A stretch of DNA of 64,000 nucleotides. Source: Chimonanthus salicifolius. Taxonomy: Eukaryota; Streptophyta; Magnoliopsida; Laurales; Calycanthaceae. Under the pieces are notes generated by a model, which was given only the letters and a program-made list of their open reading frames with translations, had not been told where the DNA came from and did not search any database. This document shows, in pieces, positions 46,028 through 58,703 of the stretch. Positions within the stretch are counted from its first letter, which is position 1. Each line of letters opens with the position of its first letter. A program made the position numbers and the translations under genes. Location: contig CM023532.1 of the NCBI GenBank assembly GCA_013350335.1, positions 95,477,064 through 95,541,063 on the forward strand. Direction: 5' to 3'.

Positions 46028-49000
46028 TGTAACACCCCGATTTCTCAAAGATATGAATATTTACGAAAATGCCACTAGATTGGTAAATTTATTAGATGTG
46101 ATTGTAAATGAGAAAATGTTAGGGCCCATTGTTCAAATTATGACCCTATGAACATATTACAAGGGTCAATTTATCATGAATGGGTAATGAACATCAAATT
46201 TGGTCAATATGGTTAATTGGGTAAAAGGATCCAATTGGGACCTAATGGGTCATAATGGACTTGTTTGACCATTGGGTGAGCCCAAATTTAATGGTGTTAA
46301 GCTGAAATGATTGGAAACTAAATGGAGCATAAATGGGTAGGCTTGAGGCACATATGAAAATCACATGCAAATGGCTAAAACAACCCATAATTGGGTCATG
46401 GCGTCAAATAGGATCCATGGGCTAAAAGGGGACCCAATGGGTCGAGTTGACCGTGTGGACCATGGTTGACCATGTGGACTCTCAAGTGAGTTCAAATATG
46501 AGTTAAATCAGGTGGAGTTGGGACTGAAGTGAGTTGGAATTAAATCAAGTAATAAGTTGACTCAAGTGCATTAAATGAAATGCATTAAGTGAAGTGAGTT
46601 GGGTGAGTTGAGTTGGAAATCAAAGGGGCCTTGAGTTCAAGTGAGTCAATGGGAGATGAGGAGTTGCCATAACCTTAAACACTATCAAGAGAAGTCTCAC
46701 ACGTTGGTGGAGTGAGGTGTGGGCTTCCACGCATGGACTTCAATGGCATGAGATAGAATTCACCTTGGAAACTTGGATGGGTTTCCATCTCATAATGGAA
46801 ACCCAAGACCCAACATGGGGAGCTGAAAGGATGCATTGGTTGGTGCCAAGGGATGCCTTGGTTGGCACCAAATTCCTCATTGGTTTAATCAAGATTTGAT
46901 GAGTAGTAATGAGAGGATATGGGGCTGCTTAACAAAAACAAAACACCATATCCTTTGGCCGAATTCTACATTGAAAGACCATAGAATTCTTATCTCTCTC
47001 TCTCTCTCTCAAGAACACACCTCCTTGGCCGAACCAGCTATTGTTGTCTTCACCATTGATCAAGCACATATTCGGCTAGAGACTAAGGAAGAAGGAAGGA
47101 AACAAGAGGGAAGGAAGTAAAGATCAAAGGCAAGAGGAAAGGCAAAGGAAATTGGTAAGTATTCTATGGACTTTAGTTTAATTAAATTGGCAAAAAGGGA
47201 GCATGTTTTGGGCCATGGAATGGCCGAATGCATCAAGGAATTAAACCTTGGATAAAGGTTGTTTAAAATGGTAAAAATGTATCATTGGGTTCGGCCACCT
47301 TGGTTGGCCAAACCCCATGAAATTTATTTGGTTAGGTTGATGGTTTTGAAGTCTACAAACCATACAATACTATGGTGATTGTTATATGTTTTAATAAGAC
47401 ACAAATTATACGTTAAAAGGTTTAAAATTATAGGCCATATGGTTCGGCCAATTGGGATGGCCGAACCCCATGAAATGATATGATAATTTTATGGTGATTT
47501 GTGATGGTTTTTGAGGGATAGAAACCATGCAATATTATGGAGCTTCTATGTGATTTAAATGGAGATATGGTTACTGTTTTGGGTCAGCCATTGGACGGCT
47601 GAACCATGTAGTTATCATGATTAAAGAGTAGAGCCTAAGTTAAGTACATAGGATGGAATCATTGAACCAAGGGAACCATTGGGTTCGGCTATGTGTATGG
47701 CCGAACCCCATGGACCATTTTATATGTATTTAAAGGATGAAAAGGATGGTGAGTTATATGGACTGTTTTGTTAAGTTAAAGGGTTGCAAACTTGAAGATC
47801 ATGGAACAATATTAAGGGTTTAAAAAGGGTTCTCAGTGAACATTTGGACAAGACATGGGTCGGCCATTTCATGGCCGAACCATGGGGTTACTATGGCTAA
47901 GTTATGATATAGAGATTCAAATTTGAAAACCATAGAGTTCGACCATATGTATGGCCGAACCCCATGGACCATGGCTATGGGTTTTATGAATCAATTTCAT
48001 GGAAATAATCGGTGGTTTTTATGTTTAAGCATGATATAATTATGTATTGGTAGCAATGACAGTTTTGTGAATAAGGGTAACAATCAAGAGATGAAAGAGG
48101 GGACCCAAGTAAATAAGTGAGGTTCGGCCAAGGTGTATGGCCGAACCCCACTTATAAATATTTTTGGATATAAATTTTAATGGACTGTTTTAATGAAGCT
48201 AATGGATGGAATTAGTAAACGAAGGGACTTGATTTGGGGACTTTAAAACAATGGCAAAAATTAGAAATAGGGACCAAATTTAGATGATGAGGTTCGGCCA
48301 TGTTGTCTGGCCAAACCCCATCAAAATAAATGCATGGGATTAAAGTTGATTCATGGTTTATGTGAACAAGGTGACGGATCTCTTTAACGGCGCACTAGTC
48401 GTGAACGGGTGACGCTTAAAAGGAACGGACATTTAAGCAAATTTTCAGTATGTTTCCTACCTACTTGTAACCACATTTATACTTGGTTTTATGATGGTTT
48501 TTATGAGACATTGTTATACTACTATTTATCATATTGGATTTGAATGATGAGATTTAATTACATTGTTGCATATATTCATTGGCATCTCATGCATGGACAT
48601 GGATGATGATTATGGAAACCGGAGCCCACACTCCGTTGGTATACCGTGATGTAACTGTGAGGCCTCCTTAGGCGATGAGGGTCCTGCCAGGAGAAGTATC
48701 ATAATGATAAGAATTACATCGACCTCCTTAGGCGATGAAGGTCCCGCCAGGAGGAATATTATGATGATGAGAGCCACATCGGCCTCCTTAGGCAATGAGG
48801 GTCCCGCTAGGAGGAGTATCATCAAGAAGAAATGAAAGAGCATTGTGTTTTACCTTGACGATGAGAGTCTCGTCAAGTGATGGCTATGTATATGTGTGAT
48901 GGGTGAAACGCATTACATTTGCACTTACATACATAGCATTGATTTCAGACGTTTTGTTGATCATATACTATGAGATATGCATGTTTTATATTCTAACCAT

Positions 49001-49140
49001 GTGGTAGCCTTGATCAAAAAACCTACTGGGGCGTTGATCTAATGCCCTAATTCTATCCTTAGAGGATAATGTAGGAAAAGGAAAAGGGAAAGGGAAGGTC
49101 GATGACCAGGAGGGGAGCCAAGCTTAAGCGCTTGAAGGCC
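46028..49140 (+). repeat. Family B LTR inserted in TE-3 integrase, 3' end lost
   Basis: It starts TGTAACACCCCGATTTC directly in the integrase frame (left flank GACAG). It has a CT microsatellite at ~46990, donor GTAAGT at 47155-47160, hairpins near 47289, 47444, 47684, 47940, 48123 and 48294 (some half-degenerate), the CG-rich block at 48368-48440 and the hairpin array at 48663-48877. Near GCGCTTGAAGGCC (~49130-49141) it joins family C LTR text. Its own last few hundred bases and interior are gone. Confidence 0.88.
48663..48877 (+). repeat. Family B hairpin array, 60-bp period
   Basis: Three copies exactly 60 bp apart (48663, 48723, 48783) of CCTCCTTAGGCG..CCGCCAGGAGG, a bulged stem, then a fourth hairpin CTTGACGA..TCGTCAAG at 48854-48877. 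The position matches the CTTGATG hairpins of families A and C, but the first three sequences are unrelated to them. The reverse family B LTR carries another version at ~61475-61620, including CCAGAG..CTCTGG. Confidence 0.85.
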
Positions 49141-51601
49141 GGGTGTGGGATATGCACATCCATGTGATATGTTAGAATATCTTGAGAAAATATCTAAGAT
49201 TAAATTGAAAGGATGCATGGGCGTGTATGAGTTGTGCAATTCATGGTTATGGCCGTGAGAGTGGGATTTTCATATCCATGAGATATGCGAATACAAGATA
49301 AGATATGTTAAAGTATTTTAAAAAAAAAAAGGAGTCATTTCCTTGTTAGGAGTAATAAAGGGAAAGTGTTAAAAGGAAGGGGCGCACGGCTATCTTCTAA
49401 AGATATTGGCCGAGTGGAAGTGTTATAGACAAGGGGCGCATGTCATCTTCTAATTAAGACACAAGGAAGGGGCGCACGGCACTAGACAATTGCTATCTTG
49501 GCACATTCTAATTAGGATTGAGTGGAAGGTTTTATTAAAGAAAGAGGGAAGGGGCGCACGACAATACACACACCAAGGCCGAACTTTCTTTCCCTCTCAA
49601 GTCTCATTCTAAGCATTACTCAAAGGAAGAGAAGGCAGCCAGCAAGTGGGAAAGATCAAGAAGCAGATTGGAAGAACAAGAACAAGCGAAGAAAAACCGG
49701 AGGAGTCGCGAAACCGGTTAACAGTTTTGATATTTTTGTTTAAGATAAGGAACCATAGGGTTCGGCCGTGGTGTATGGCCGAACCCCATGGAAGGAAATT
49801 GGATGATCGTGGTATTTAATTTAATGGAAAGAATGGACCATAGGATTCGGCCATGGTGCATGGCCGAACCCCATGGAAAGACATAGTTTAATTTATAGAT
49901 TATTAATGATGAAAACCATGGAATAATTATATATGGTTTAAAAAGGAATTAATGGACCATAGGGTTCGGCCATGTTGTATGGCCGAACCCCATGGGAGTT
50001 TGTTGGTAAAGGTTTATGATTTAAAGGGTATAAATGGAGAAGCATTGGTTATGTTTTAATGGATGGCAAAGTTGTAAATATAGGCCAAATTGAAAGATCA
50101 TGGGTTCGGCCATGGTGTATGGCCGAACCCCATGAGGTCTTTTATGGACTTAAATTATTAAGGAATTTATATTGGATGATCATGGTATTTAACTTAATGG
50201 AAGGAAATTGGGTTAAAGAACTATGTATGGATCATTTTTGGAATGTTTTGGTTATGGATAGGTATAATGGCAATATTGTAATTAAGTGAATTAATGGACC
50301 ATGGGTTCGTCCATGGTGTATGGCCGAACCCCATGGGAATTATTTGGTGAACTTAGGCTCTATGTATAGTAGATTAAAAAGAATGGAATGGACAGCCATA
50401 ATAGGACAATGGGAATGACGTAAATAAGTGAAAATAAGGGACCATGGTTCGGCCATGGTGTATGGCCGAACCCCATGGGGATTGTTTTGTGGACTTTGTT
50501 GTTAACGAGGTTGGGTTTATGGACTTAAAACATTATTGTAAATCAATTGGAACATGGGTTTAATGAACTGCTATATTATAAGGTAACGGGACCTCACAAG
50601 GTGTGTACGATCATGAGCGGTTACCGGACGAAAGCGCAAGGACACGTTAGTGGTCTTTGGTAGGATTCCACCTCTTTGAAACCATGGATTTTTGTACAAT
50701 GTTTTATCTTATTTTGAGGAAATTATATGTTAAAATTGTGATTTTTAATGCTATGTTTATTATATAAAATAGCATGTGGTTTCATTGGCATCTCATGCAT
50801 GGCATGGGGTGAAGGATATGTAACTAGAGGGGCCACACTCCGTCAGGGCGACTGAAAAACCTATGTGGGATACCTTGATGTACTTTCCAACAGGAAGAAA
50901 CCGGAGGGTCCACACTCCATCGGGGCGTCCGAAAGACCTATATGGGGGTACTTATATGTACTTGTGATGGGTGAGACTCATTGCATTCATCATGACATGA
51001 CATGGTTTATATGGCTTCTTGGACTATATGTTATTATATATGTTTTGTACTAACCATGTGTTAGCCCTAATTGGAATACCTACTGGGCGCGTTGTTCTAA
51101 CGCCCTACTTCTACCCTAGTGGATGCTACAGGAAACAAGGAGAACGGTGAACGCGAGGAGGGCCAAGCATAGGAACTTGGATGATTATAGTTTATATTTT
51201 GATTAAGTCACTTATGGACGTGTATTTGAGTAACTAGTTTTCGGGCATGTAATAACTTAGATGAATTTGCTATGGTTGGATGTTTTATTGGATAATTATC
51301 TTATGTTAATTATGGAATAAAGACTTGACGTACTTTGCTATCTAGAATGGAATAAAACTGGGTTCTATTATAATTCCGCATGTTTTGATTTTAATTCCGC
51401 ATGTTGATATTGTTATGTGTAAACCGTTTCGATGGACTTAGTCCATGCACACATAGGGTTGGCCAGTTAAGGGTCGGACTTTAGAAGTTCGGACTTAGCT
51501 TGCGTCGTAACGTCCCGCTTTCTATCACTCTTTGTTTATAAAAAAAAAATTGACTCTGATTTTCGGAAAGCTAAGTGAGTGAAAAAGGACGGGGCGTTAC
51601 A
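49141..51601 (+). repeat. 3' LTR of TE-3, lacking its first ~0.3 kb
   Basis: Close to 29460-30943 and then to the family C LTR end. TATA-like TTTTATTAAAG is at ~49530. Hairpins lie near 49761, 49850, 49966, 50103, 50305 and 50445. CG-rich block at 50580-50670, acceptor-like CAG at 51129, terminal stem-loop at 51465-51500. Followed by the target duplication TAATC. Confidence 0.93.
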
Positions 51602-53050
51602 TAATCGATGTACTGAGAAGAGGTGTAACTCTAACCAAGCGATTGGTGGACTCAAGTGACCAATTAAGCATACACAAACACAATTATTCATGCTTAAACA
51701 AATTCACACAAGAAAATGCCTAAATCTATATTTAAATTGCACTAATGCAATCAAATTTTTATTGGCTAATAATAGGACCCTAAAGATTGTCTCTATACTT
51801 GCTCCTACTTTTCTCTCCAAACAATCTAAGTCACCAATGAGAGTTTAACCACAATCATGACCAGGTAAGTTCCCAGGTAAGTGGAGGAGCACTTGGCCAT
51901 CTATTTATATTCCACTTATCCTTAGGCTGTTTACACGTTGGTGACAGAACTAATCCCAGACACCATGATTGAAGATAAACTAGTCATTGGTTCTAACATT
52001 GATTGAATTGAAAAGGCTCCAAATGAGCACGAAACCCTAAAACTAACCTAATGGTTCCTTAATTGATTTTATTAGGAGATGCATGAACCATTTTACTATC
52101 TTATTTTCTAGATATTGTGAAAAATGTAACCTACTTTACTACACAAGCATCAAGCAATTATACAAAACAATAATAAATCAATCTATACTAATGCATGAAT
52201 CGAGCACCCTAATATGCATGAGCAATTTAAATGCAAACTAATTAAAGCAAAGCAATTAATGAACATCCTAAAAAATTCTATATGAATGCATGATAAAAAT
52301 AAAAATTAAAGGAAGGTGATTAGGCACTAACCTTAGCCTAGAATGCATATCTCCAGCAACTTTTAAGCACGCATTTAAAAATCTCACAAAACAAAACATA
52401 CAGCCTTAGAGTACAGTCTAAATCAAAGAATGCATGATCCTAAATAAATATTTTTCCTAAAACTCCAACTAGTGAAAGACATATAATATTAAAATTTAAA
52501 CCAAAATTTTAATTAAACAAGACTAAGAAAGTTAAGATTGAGTTTCACCAATTTGATTTTATGTCCATGTTTCGAAGATTTGATTTGATTTCTTGATTTG
52601 AAAAGATTCACAAGTTAGATAAGATTTTCTAAATCTAGAAAACTTCTAAGTTTGGCAATTTTTCTAAAATCGGAATGTTTCCAAAAATAGAAAACTTTCC
52701 AAAAATGGATTTTTCTAAAAATAGAAACTTTCAAAAAATATGTTTCTCCAAAATAAAAACAGATTTCCAAAACTTAAAACATATTTGCTAAAATATGAAA
52801 CTAACAATTAAAAATTTTCAAAATAGAAAATTCTAAATATGGCAGTTCCATGGGTTAACAAATCTTCAAAAATAGTTTACTTCAAAAAGTTGATATCTTC
52901 AAAAATCTCATATTTAATGAAACTTTCTAAAATTAGAATTTTCCAAAATAAAAAGTTTCCAATTTTAAAGAGTTGCCAAAAATAGACATATTAAAAAAAT
53001 AGTAATTCCAAAAATCAAATGATTTAATGGCACACAATTAAATTTAATTT
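51602..53050. other. Non-coding AT-rich stretch, probably interior of an old element
   Basis: It starts with TE-3's right target duplication. No ORF of note. 52610-53000 is A-rich with repeated words such as AAAATAGAAA and TTTCCAAAAAT. It adjoins a primer-site relic at 53051, which suggests the leader of a minus-strand element. Confidence 0.35.
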
Positions 53051-53066
53051 CCCGGCAATGGAGCCA
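53051..53066 (-). other. Degenerate tRNA-Asp-type primer-binding site
   Basis: CCCGGCAATGGAGCCA on plus reads TGGCTCCATTGCCGGG on minus, two substitutions from the usual tRNA-Asp primer site TGGCGCCGTTGCCGGG used by Athila-like elements. Confidence 0.5.
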
Positions 53067-53840
53067 AAACTTGTTGATTATTTTGCAAATTTTAAATTTA
53101 TAATCTTGCAAGCGTACAATGTAATTGATAGTATAGCATATGAGTGCAAGGTTGAACCCACAGGAAATCACAAAATATGTTATAAATTAAATTAGTACTA
53201 TTAAAATGATGTAATCTTGAGAAAAATGAATTAAACTTAGATTTGAAAGAAAATAAAGAACACATATTTTATTTGTAAACCAAGTGAATACCATCTTTAT
53301 TTAACTTGTGAATCTCATCAAATGAATCCATTTATTTTTAAATCGGTGAATCATGAATATGTAGTCTCGTTTTTAATAAAATTGCAAAGTTCAAGATTAG
53401 AAAATTATATTTACAAACCTAGTTAAAGAATATTTTGGAGAGCGAGATTGATTTGATACATGAATAAATAATGAACAAATACAATGAATACAAAAGTAAA
53501 CAAGATTAATAAAATAAATCAAACACTTTGAAATACAACATGTAACAAAAGTAAGTAAGCAAGTACAATCAAATTAAATAAACATACAACAAAGCAATAG
53601 TGCGAAAATAAATTAGATAGAAAATAAATGACATAGCAAAATAAAGTAAACAATGGAAATAATTTGACAGTAAAATAAATGATAAAATAAAACAAGACAT
53701 AATTTAAAGGTGGTAATAATTTTTTTCTCTTATCATCCAAAATAAATAAATAAACAAGAAACCTAGATCTGAAATTCAACGCTTAGAATTCAAAAATAAA
53801 TTCACGTCTATTTAATTAAAAATTTGAAAGTTCACCCTTG
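53067..53840 (-). repeat. Reverse LTR relic of a non-family-A/B/C element
   Basis: Its reverse resembles 28830-29130 (GGGTTCAACCTTGCACTCATATGC next to CGCTTGCAAG). AT-rich. The 86-codon hydrophobic frame at 53519-53779 is low-complexity and not a convincing gene. Right boundary approximate. Confidence 0.4.
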
Positions 53841-54953
53841 GTGCTAGAACACAATTGACCCTAGAGGGGGTGTGAATAGGTCAATCTTAAAAACGTTGGT
53901 CCTTTTAAAAATTACTTGATTGATTAATTAGAGTATAGCGAATACTTCAATCAAGTGTGTGTGGTGTGTTGGAAAATGTGATTATGTAATCAAACACAAG
54001 AAATTGACTCTAACACCATAAACAACAGGACACAAGATATAGAATGGTTCGGTTACCAACCTACATTCACTGTTAGGACTACCTCAACCTTGAGCTATCC
54101 CCAAATTCACTAAGTGGGGACTTACACCCTCACAATAAGAGTAGGAATTCCACCCACTCACCGGCTGGGAATTTCACCCACCACATGTAAAATAAGAATT
54201 CCATCTATTTGAATTGGCTGGTAATTCCACACACCACGTGTGCCAAAGACTACGCTCTAAATTTGTTTATAATGGTTTCAGAGCCAAGCCTCCTTAATCC
54301 ACTTTCACAGGACAAAGGTTTTAACAACAAAATTAAAACCAAGAAGCACTTGCCCCGTAGCTCTTTCTCAAAGATGTGAGCTTCTCAAAGATCCACCCAA
54401 TGTGTGCCCGAGTTAATCCCGAAGCTCCTCCTTGTAGCTGTCGTTAAGCAATCATAATTTCAGGGTGACTAGGAAACTGATTCTGTCCTAATTTGAATTG
54501 GTTGTATATGATCTCAGGTGTAGGCACAAGAGAATTGATCGTTCCTTAGAGTGTGTGAATTTCTTAGTTCATGGAAGAGATTAAATGATCACACAACTCT
54601 CATATTTATAGAGGAGTCAACACAGTTTTTCAAACTGTCTAGTACCGACAGGTCGGGGGCACCGATGGGTCGGTGTTCTTATTTATTACCGTTCAACCAC
54701 CCGACTGTTGCACATTAAATGCATTCCTAATAGCATAATTAATTCTGGGTCGATAGGTCGTTGTCATAGATGAGTCGATAGTCATGGCACTGAGATGTCG
54801 GTCCATATGAGGGTTCGATTTGGGGCAACACCATGCAGATAGAGTTTCATGTCCCGAAACTTGTCCTGCCCAGAATGACCTGTCACCCTTTACCGAGGGG
54901 TTGGTCCTAGTAATTTCGATCGGTCTTGAATACCAAGATGGTTGTTTTCTCGA
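53841..54953. repeat. Copia-like LTR relic (tentative)
   Basis: It contains GACCCTAGAGGGGGTGTGAATAGG, a word I associate with plant copia-type LTRs, and a 54640-54800 stretch with repeated CGA(C/T)(A/G)GGTCGG words. No coding sequence. It runs into the gap. Confidence 0.3.
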
Positions 54954-55053
54954 NNNNNNNNNNNNNNNNNNNNNNNNNNNNNNNNNNNNNNNNNNNNNNN
55001 NNNNNNNNNNNNNNNNNNNNNNNNNNNNNNNNNNNNNNNNNNNNNNNNNNNNN
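54954..55053. other. Assembly gap, exactly 100 N
   Basis: A run of 100 N, the usual placeholder for a gap of unknown size. The missing sequence must include TE-5's integrase and 3' LTR. Confidence 0.99.
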
Positions 55054-57040
55054 CTGGTCGTAATTCCCATTCCGGTATGACCACGCCAGTAGACATCTTG
55101 GCTCATATCTCTTCCACTTCTAGATCTGCTCGCTGCTCCTGTTCAATCTTAGTAACCATGTTGGACCGTATGATCAAGTTGTACATACTCCCATGGTTAT
55201 TGATATATAAATTGACTCTCGAATGGTATTCAGCATCTCCCATTCTGTCCTGATCAACATGCCGTTGATGCATGTGATATGCGGCTGAGGGCATCTGCCA
55301 CCTATTCGCTTTACCCAGATATCGGAGCGCGAACTCATAATCTGCCAGATATTCCATCCATCTGCACTGTCTCAGGTTGAGCTCTTTCTGATCAAATAAG
55401 TACTTCAAGCTCTTATGATCTGAAAATACTTCAAACTTCTCACCATATAAATAGTGTCTCCAGCTTTTGAGAGCGAAGACTACTGCGGCTAATTCCAGAT
55501 CATGTGTGGGATAGAGGCGTTCATGTATTTTCAACTGTCTTGAATCATAAACCACCACACGATGACTTTGACTGAGAGAACATCCCAATCCTTCTCCTGA
55601 TGCGTCGCATTGTACCTCATAACCCTTGCCTATTTCCGGTAAAATTAAGATAGGAGCAATTATAAGTCTGTTTTTCAGCTCTTCAAATCTCCGATTGCAC
55701 AGATTTGACTCCTTTCTGAGTGAGTCGAATAAGTGGAGATGCTATCTTAGAGAAATCCATGATAAACTTTCGATAATAACTAGCCAAACCCAGGAAGCTA
55801 CGGATCTCGGTTACATTCTTTGGCGCTTTCCATTCGCTCACTGCCGCCACCTTAGCCGGGTCCACGACTATACCTTCTGCTGAATGACATGCCCCAAGAA
55901 ATTAACTTTGGATAACCAGAATTCACATTACTGGCTTTGGCATACAACCTTGTTCTTCCTCAAAGTGTTCAGAACTATCCTCAGGTGCGCAGCATGTTAT
56001 TCCTGAGTTTTGGAATAGATCAGGATATCATCAATAATACAATCACGAATTGGTCCAGGTAAAGACGGAAGATCATGTTCATTAGATCCATGAACACAGC
56101 CTGCATTGGTGAGTCCAAACGGCATGACTACAACTCATATAGTCCATACCGCGTCCTGAAGGTTGTCTTCTCTATATCCTCCTCCTTAACCCGGATTTGA
56201 TGATAACCGGACATCAGATCAATCTTCGAAAAGTGACTGAAACCCCTCAACTGTTCGAATAGATCATCGATCCTAAGTAAAGGGTACTTGTTCCGGACAG
56301 TTAGCTGATTCAGTTTTCGGTAATCCACACACATTCGGAGTGAACCGTCCTTCTTCTCACAAACAACACCGGAGCTCCCCAAGACGATGTACTGTTCCGG
56401 ATGCAACCCAGTCTGAACAGTTCATCAATCTGCTTCTTTAGTTCGACATCTCTGCTGGTGCCATCCGATAATGTGGTAATGACACTGGTGAAGTGCCAGG
56501 GTACAGCTTGATTTCAAATTGATCTCCCTCATGGGCGGCAAGCCAGGGAGTTCTTTCGGGAAGACATCTGCATATTCTTTCACTATTGCCGGAAGTTCAG
56601 CCACTGGTGCCTTGTTTATTCTGATATTGTTCAATACCAGATGATTCAACCCTTCATGCAATCTGTTTTGTTTGTCAGTACGCACCACATATTGTTTTCC
56701 CTCGGGTGAGCAAAATGTTACTCTGCGGCGGATAAATATCAATGTTGGCTTGAAAGCTAGCCAACCAATCCATGCCAGAAATAATATCGTACTCAGTTCA
56801 TATCCAGTACCAGATAATTGAACTCAAATATGAGTCCAACGAGTTCAGTATTCACTGCAGTGCATATAAGTCCCAATGACGTGTCTCCGACAGGGGATAC
56901 AATTGTGAGTGATGTGGACAATTTTTGAACTAAAGTACCAGTAGCAGTTATGAATGCAGTAGATATGAAAGAGTGTGAAGCTCCAGAATAAAATAGTGCA
57001 AAGGCGTAGGAAGTACTGACTCCAACCATACCTTGAATCA
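55054..57040 (-). pseudogene. TE-5 protease-RT-RNase H, heavily frameshifted
   Basis: Homology is continuous but open pieces are short: protease near 57041-56793 with FYSGASHSF (Tyr for the catalytic Asp), linker 56742-56425, RT 56406-56128 ([23 protein letters not shown]), RT thumb 55865-55683, and RNase H and linker 55588-55103 ([14 protein letters not shown]). Breaks between them are mostly one-base deletions, for example GATCAACATG near 55254, TCATCAATAATAC near 56032, CTTCTCACAAA near 56354 and GTTCGACATC near 56440, each with one base fewer than TE-2. The cluster next to the gap may be sequence error rather than decay. Confidence 0.88.
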
Positions 57041-58312
57041 CGGATGTGATCCACTGTTGCTGGAGGAGCTAGAGTAAATAACCGTCCAGATCTAGTAGGG
57101 TTAGGCGCCCGTCCCGCCTGATTATATGTCCTACCTCCTCGTGAATTGGCTAGCCTAGCAGGTGGGCGAAATGAACCTCTGTAATAAGAGGGTTTGCTGA
57201 GATGTGGGCAATCCCTCTTGAAATGGCCCGGCTGATCGCAATGGAAGCAATTGTTGACCCCCCTGGGAGCCTGAGTGACTGATGCAGATGGGGAGGACTG
57301 CTTGGGACGAAAGCCCCCTGTTGACCCAGTAGATGGTGAGGGTCTGCTAAAGTTTGGTCGGAAACTTTTTGTTGGGCTAAAATGCACCCCTCCCACTCTG
57401 AGCTCGGCGGTTGTCAAACCGCACTATCTCAGCCATCTCTTGCTCTGCTATGGTGGCCTTGCTGACCACCTCTGCCAAAGTAGCTGCTTTCAATATGGTT
57501 ACCTTGGCCCTTATGCTTGGCCGTAGGCCCCGCTCAAACTTGTGTGCCCTTCGGTACTCTGTATCCACCATATAAAATGCATAACAAGACAGACTGAGAA
57601 ATTCCTGGTGATACTCTGCCACCGACATGGAGCCTTGTACCAAGGTTATGAATGCTTGGGTATGGCGCTCCTTCTCCTCCTCAGGGAAATAGTGATCCAG
57701 AAATGTACCTGAGAATTGTTCCCAGGTCATTGCCGTCCTTTCCCTTTCCGGCACAAGTGCTTGCTGTTTTTCTATAACCTCCCACCATTTACCGGCATCA
57801 TCGATCAGTTGTGATGTAGCCAGCAAAATCCTATCAGCATGACTCGAGATCTTGAGTAGGGTCAAGATCTGAATGATCTTCTTCAGCCAGTGTTCTGCTC
57901 CGACAGCCCCTTCCTTTCCTTTGAAGTAGGGAGGACGTTGTTGCTGGAAATCCCTGACCATGCTCCGGTCATTGGCGTCACTAGTGCTTCCACTTCCATT
58001 CAGATGCTGTTGGAAAACAGAAGTAACTACTGCTTGAACTAAGCTTTGTAGTTCATGAGGCACCACTGGTATGTTCACGCTGCTTTGCCCCTCTTCTTCT
58101 TGGTGGGATGGTTGTTCACTATGTTGAGAGGGTTGCTCTTCCTCTTCATGCCGTGAGTGTCGTTCCTCCTCTTTATGTTGCAATTTTTCTGCCTCCTTTT
58201 CATGTTGAGATCTTTCCCCCTCCTTCTCATGTTGCGAGGTTTGTACCACTTTTTCCTTCCCTTTCTGGTTCTGTCGGGTCTTTCTCTTTGGAGCCATTTT
58301 TTCCGAAGTCAT
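57041..58312 (-). pseudogene. TE-5 gag, 311-codon open N-terminal part
   Basis: Open from Met 58312 to 57377. The Met at 58297 (MAPKRKTRQ) aligns with the starts in TE-2 and TE-4 and is the better start. Residues ~25-85 form an expanded Glu/His/Gln repeat (QHEKEGERS, QHEKEAEKL, QHKEEERHS and similar). The core has [27 protein letters not shown] and CYAFYMVD. A frame change near 57390 moves the CCHC knuckle [14 protein letters not shown] to the frame 57417-56845. Best-preserved gag N-terminus in the window. Confidence 0.92.
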
Positions 58313-58689
58313 GAAAACATTATTGACTTAGTTTCCTCGTACAGTTTGTGTTTTCACAATTTTGGGAAGATTTCCAAATAAGCACTCTTGGTTTTTCTTT
58401 GTTTTTGGGGAAATTTCCTAAGTACCTATTGTTTGTTTCTCAATTTGGGGATATCGGGGAAATATATCCTATTTTACTAAGTTTGATAAACCCAATTATT
58501 TTGACTGTATTTCCTTTGCTATCTTTCATTGTTGTTCTCAGATTGAATGTTCAGTCTGAGTCTAACGAAGTAAATTAATCCGGGCCCCATGCAGCGGATT
58601 CCAAAGAGTCGGTCAGTTGGGATTCTTATCTATCAGTGAGACATGAAACTGTCTTAATCTTACTTCAAAAGATTCAATCTTCCCGTTTT

Positions 58690-58701
58690 GCTATGATACC
58701 A
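58690..58701 (-). other. Primer-binding site of TE-5, one mismatch
   Basis: On minus TGGTATCATAGC, one base off TGGTATCAGAGC, two bases from the LTR end. Confidence 0.88.
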
Positions 58702-58703
58702 AC

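Larger units (their letters stand above)
29160..51601 (+). mobile_element. TE-3: family C Ty3/gypsy chromovirus hosting two later insertions
   Basis: Its outer ends are TGTAACACCCCGG at 29160 and GGGGCGTTACA at 51601, flanked by identical TAATC on both sides (29155-29159 and 51602-51606). TE-3 itself is 29160-30943 and 42458-42535 (5' LTR pieces), 42536-46027 (gag to integrase) and 49141-51601 (3' LTR less its first ~0.3 kb). TE-4 fills 30944-42457 and a family B LTR fills 46028-49140. A deletion at ~42535 removed the end of the 5' LTR, the primer-binding site and the start of gag. Confidence 0.92.

Noticed and set aside
46990..47010. CT microsatellite; others near 16767 and 28820
   Set aside because: Short simple repeats in LTR leaders or AT-rich DNA; of no further meaning here.
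53519..53779. 86-codon hydrophobic minus-strand frame
   Set aside because: Low-complexity AT-rich sequence with Phe/Leu/Tyr runs; no signal peptide or domain pattern that convinces.
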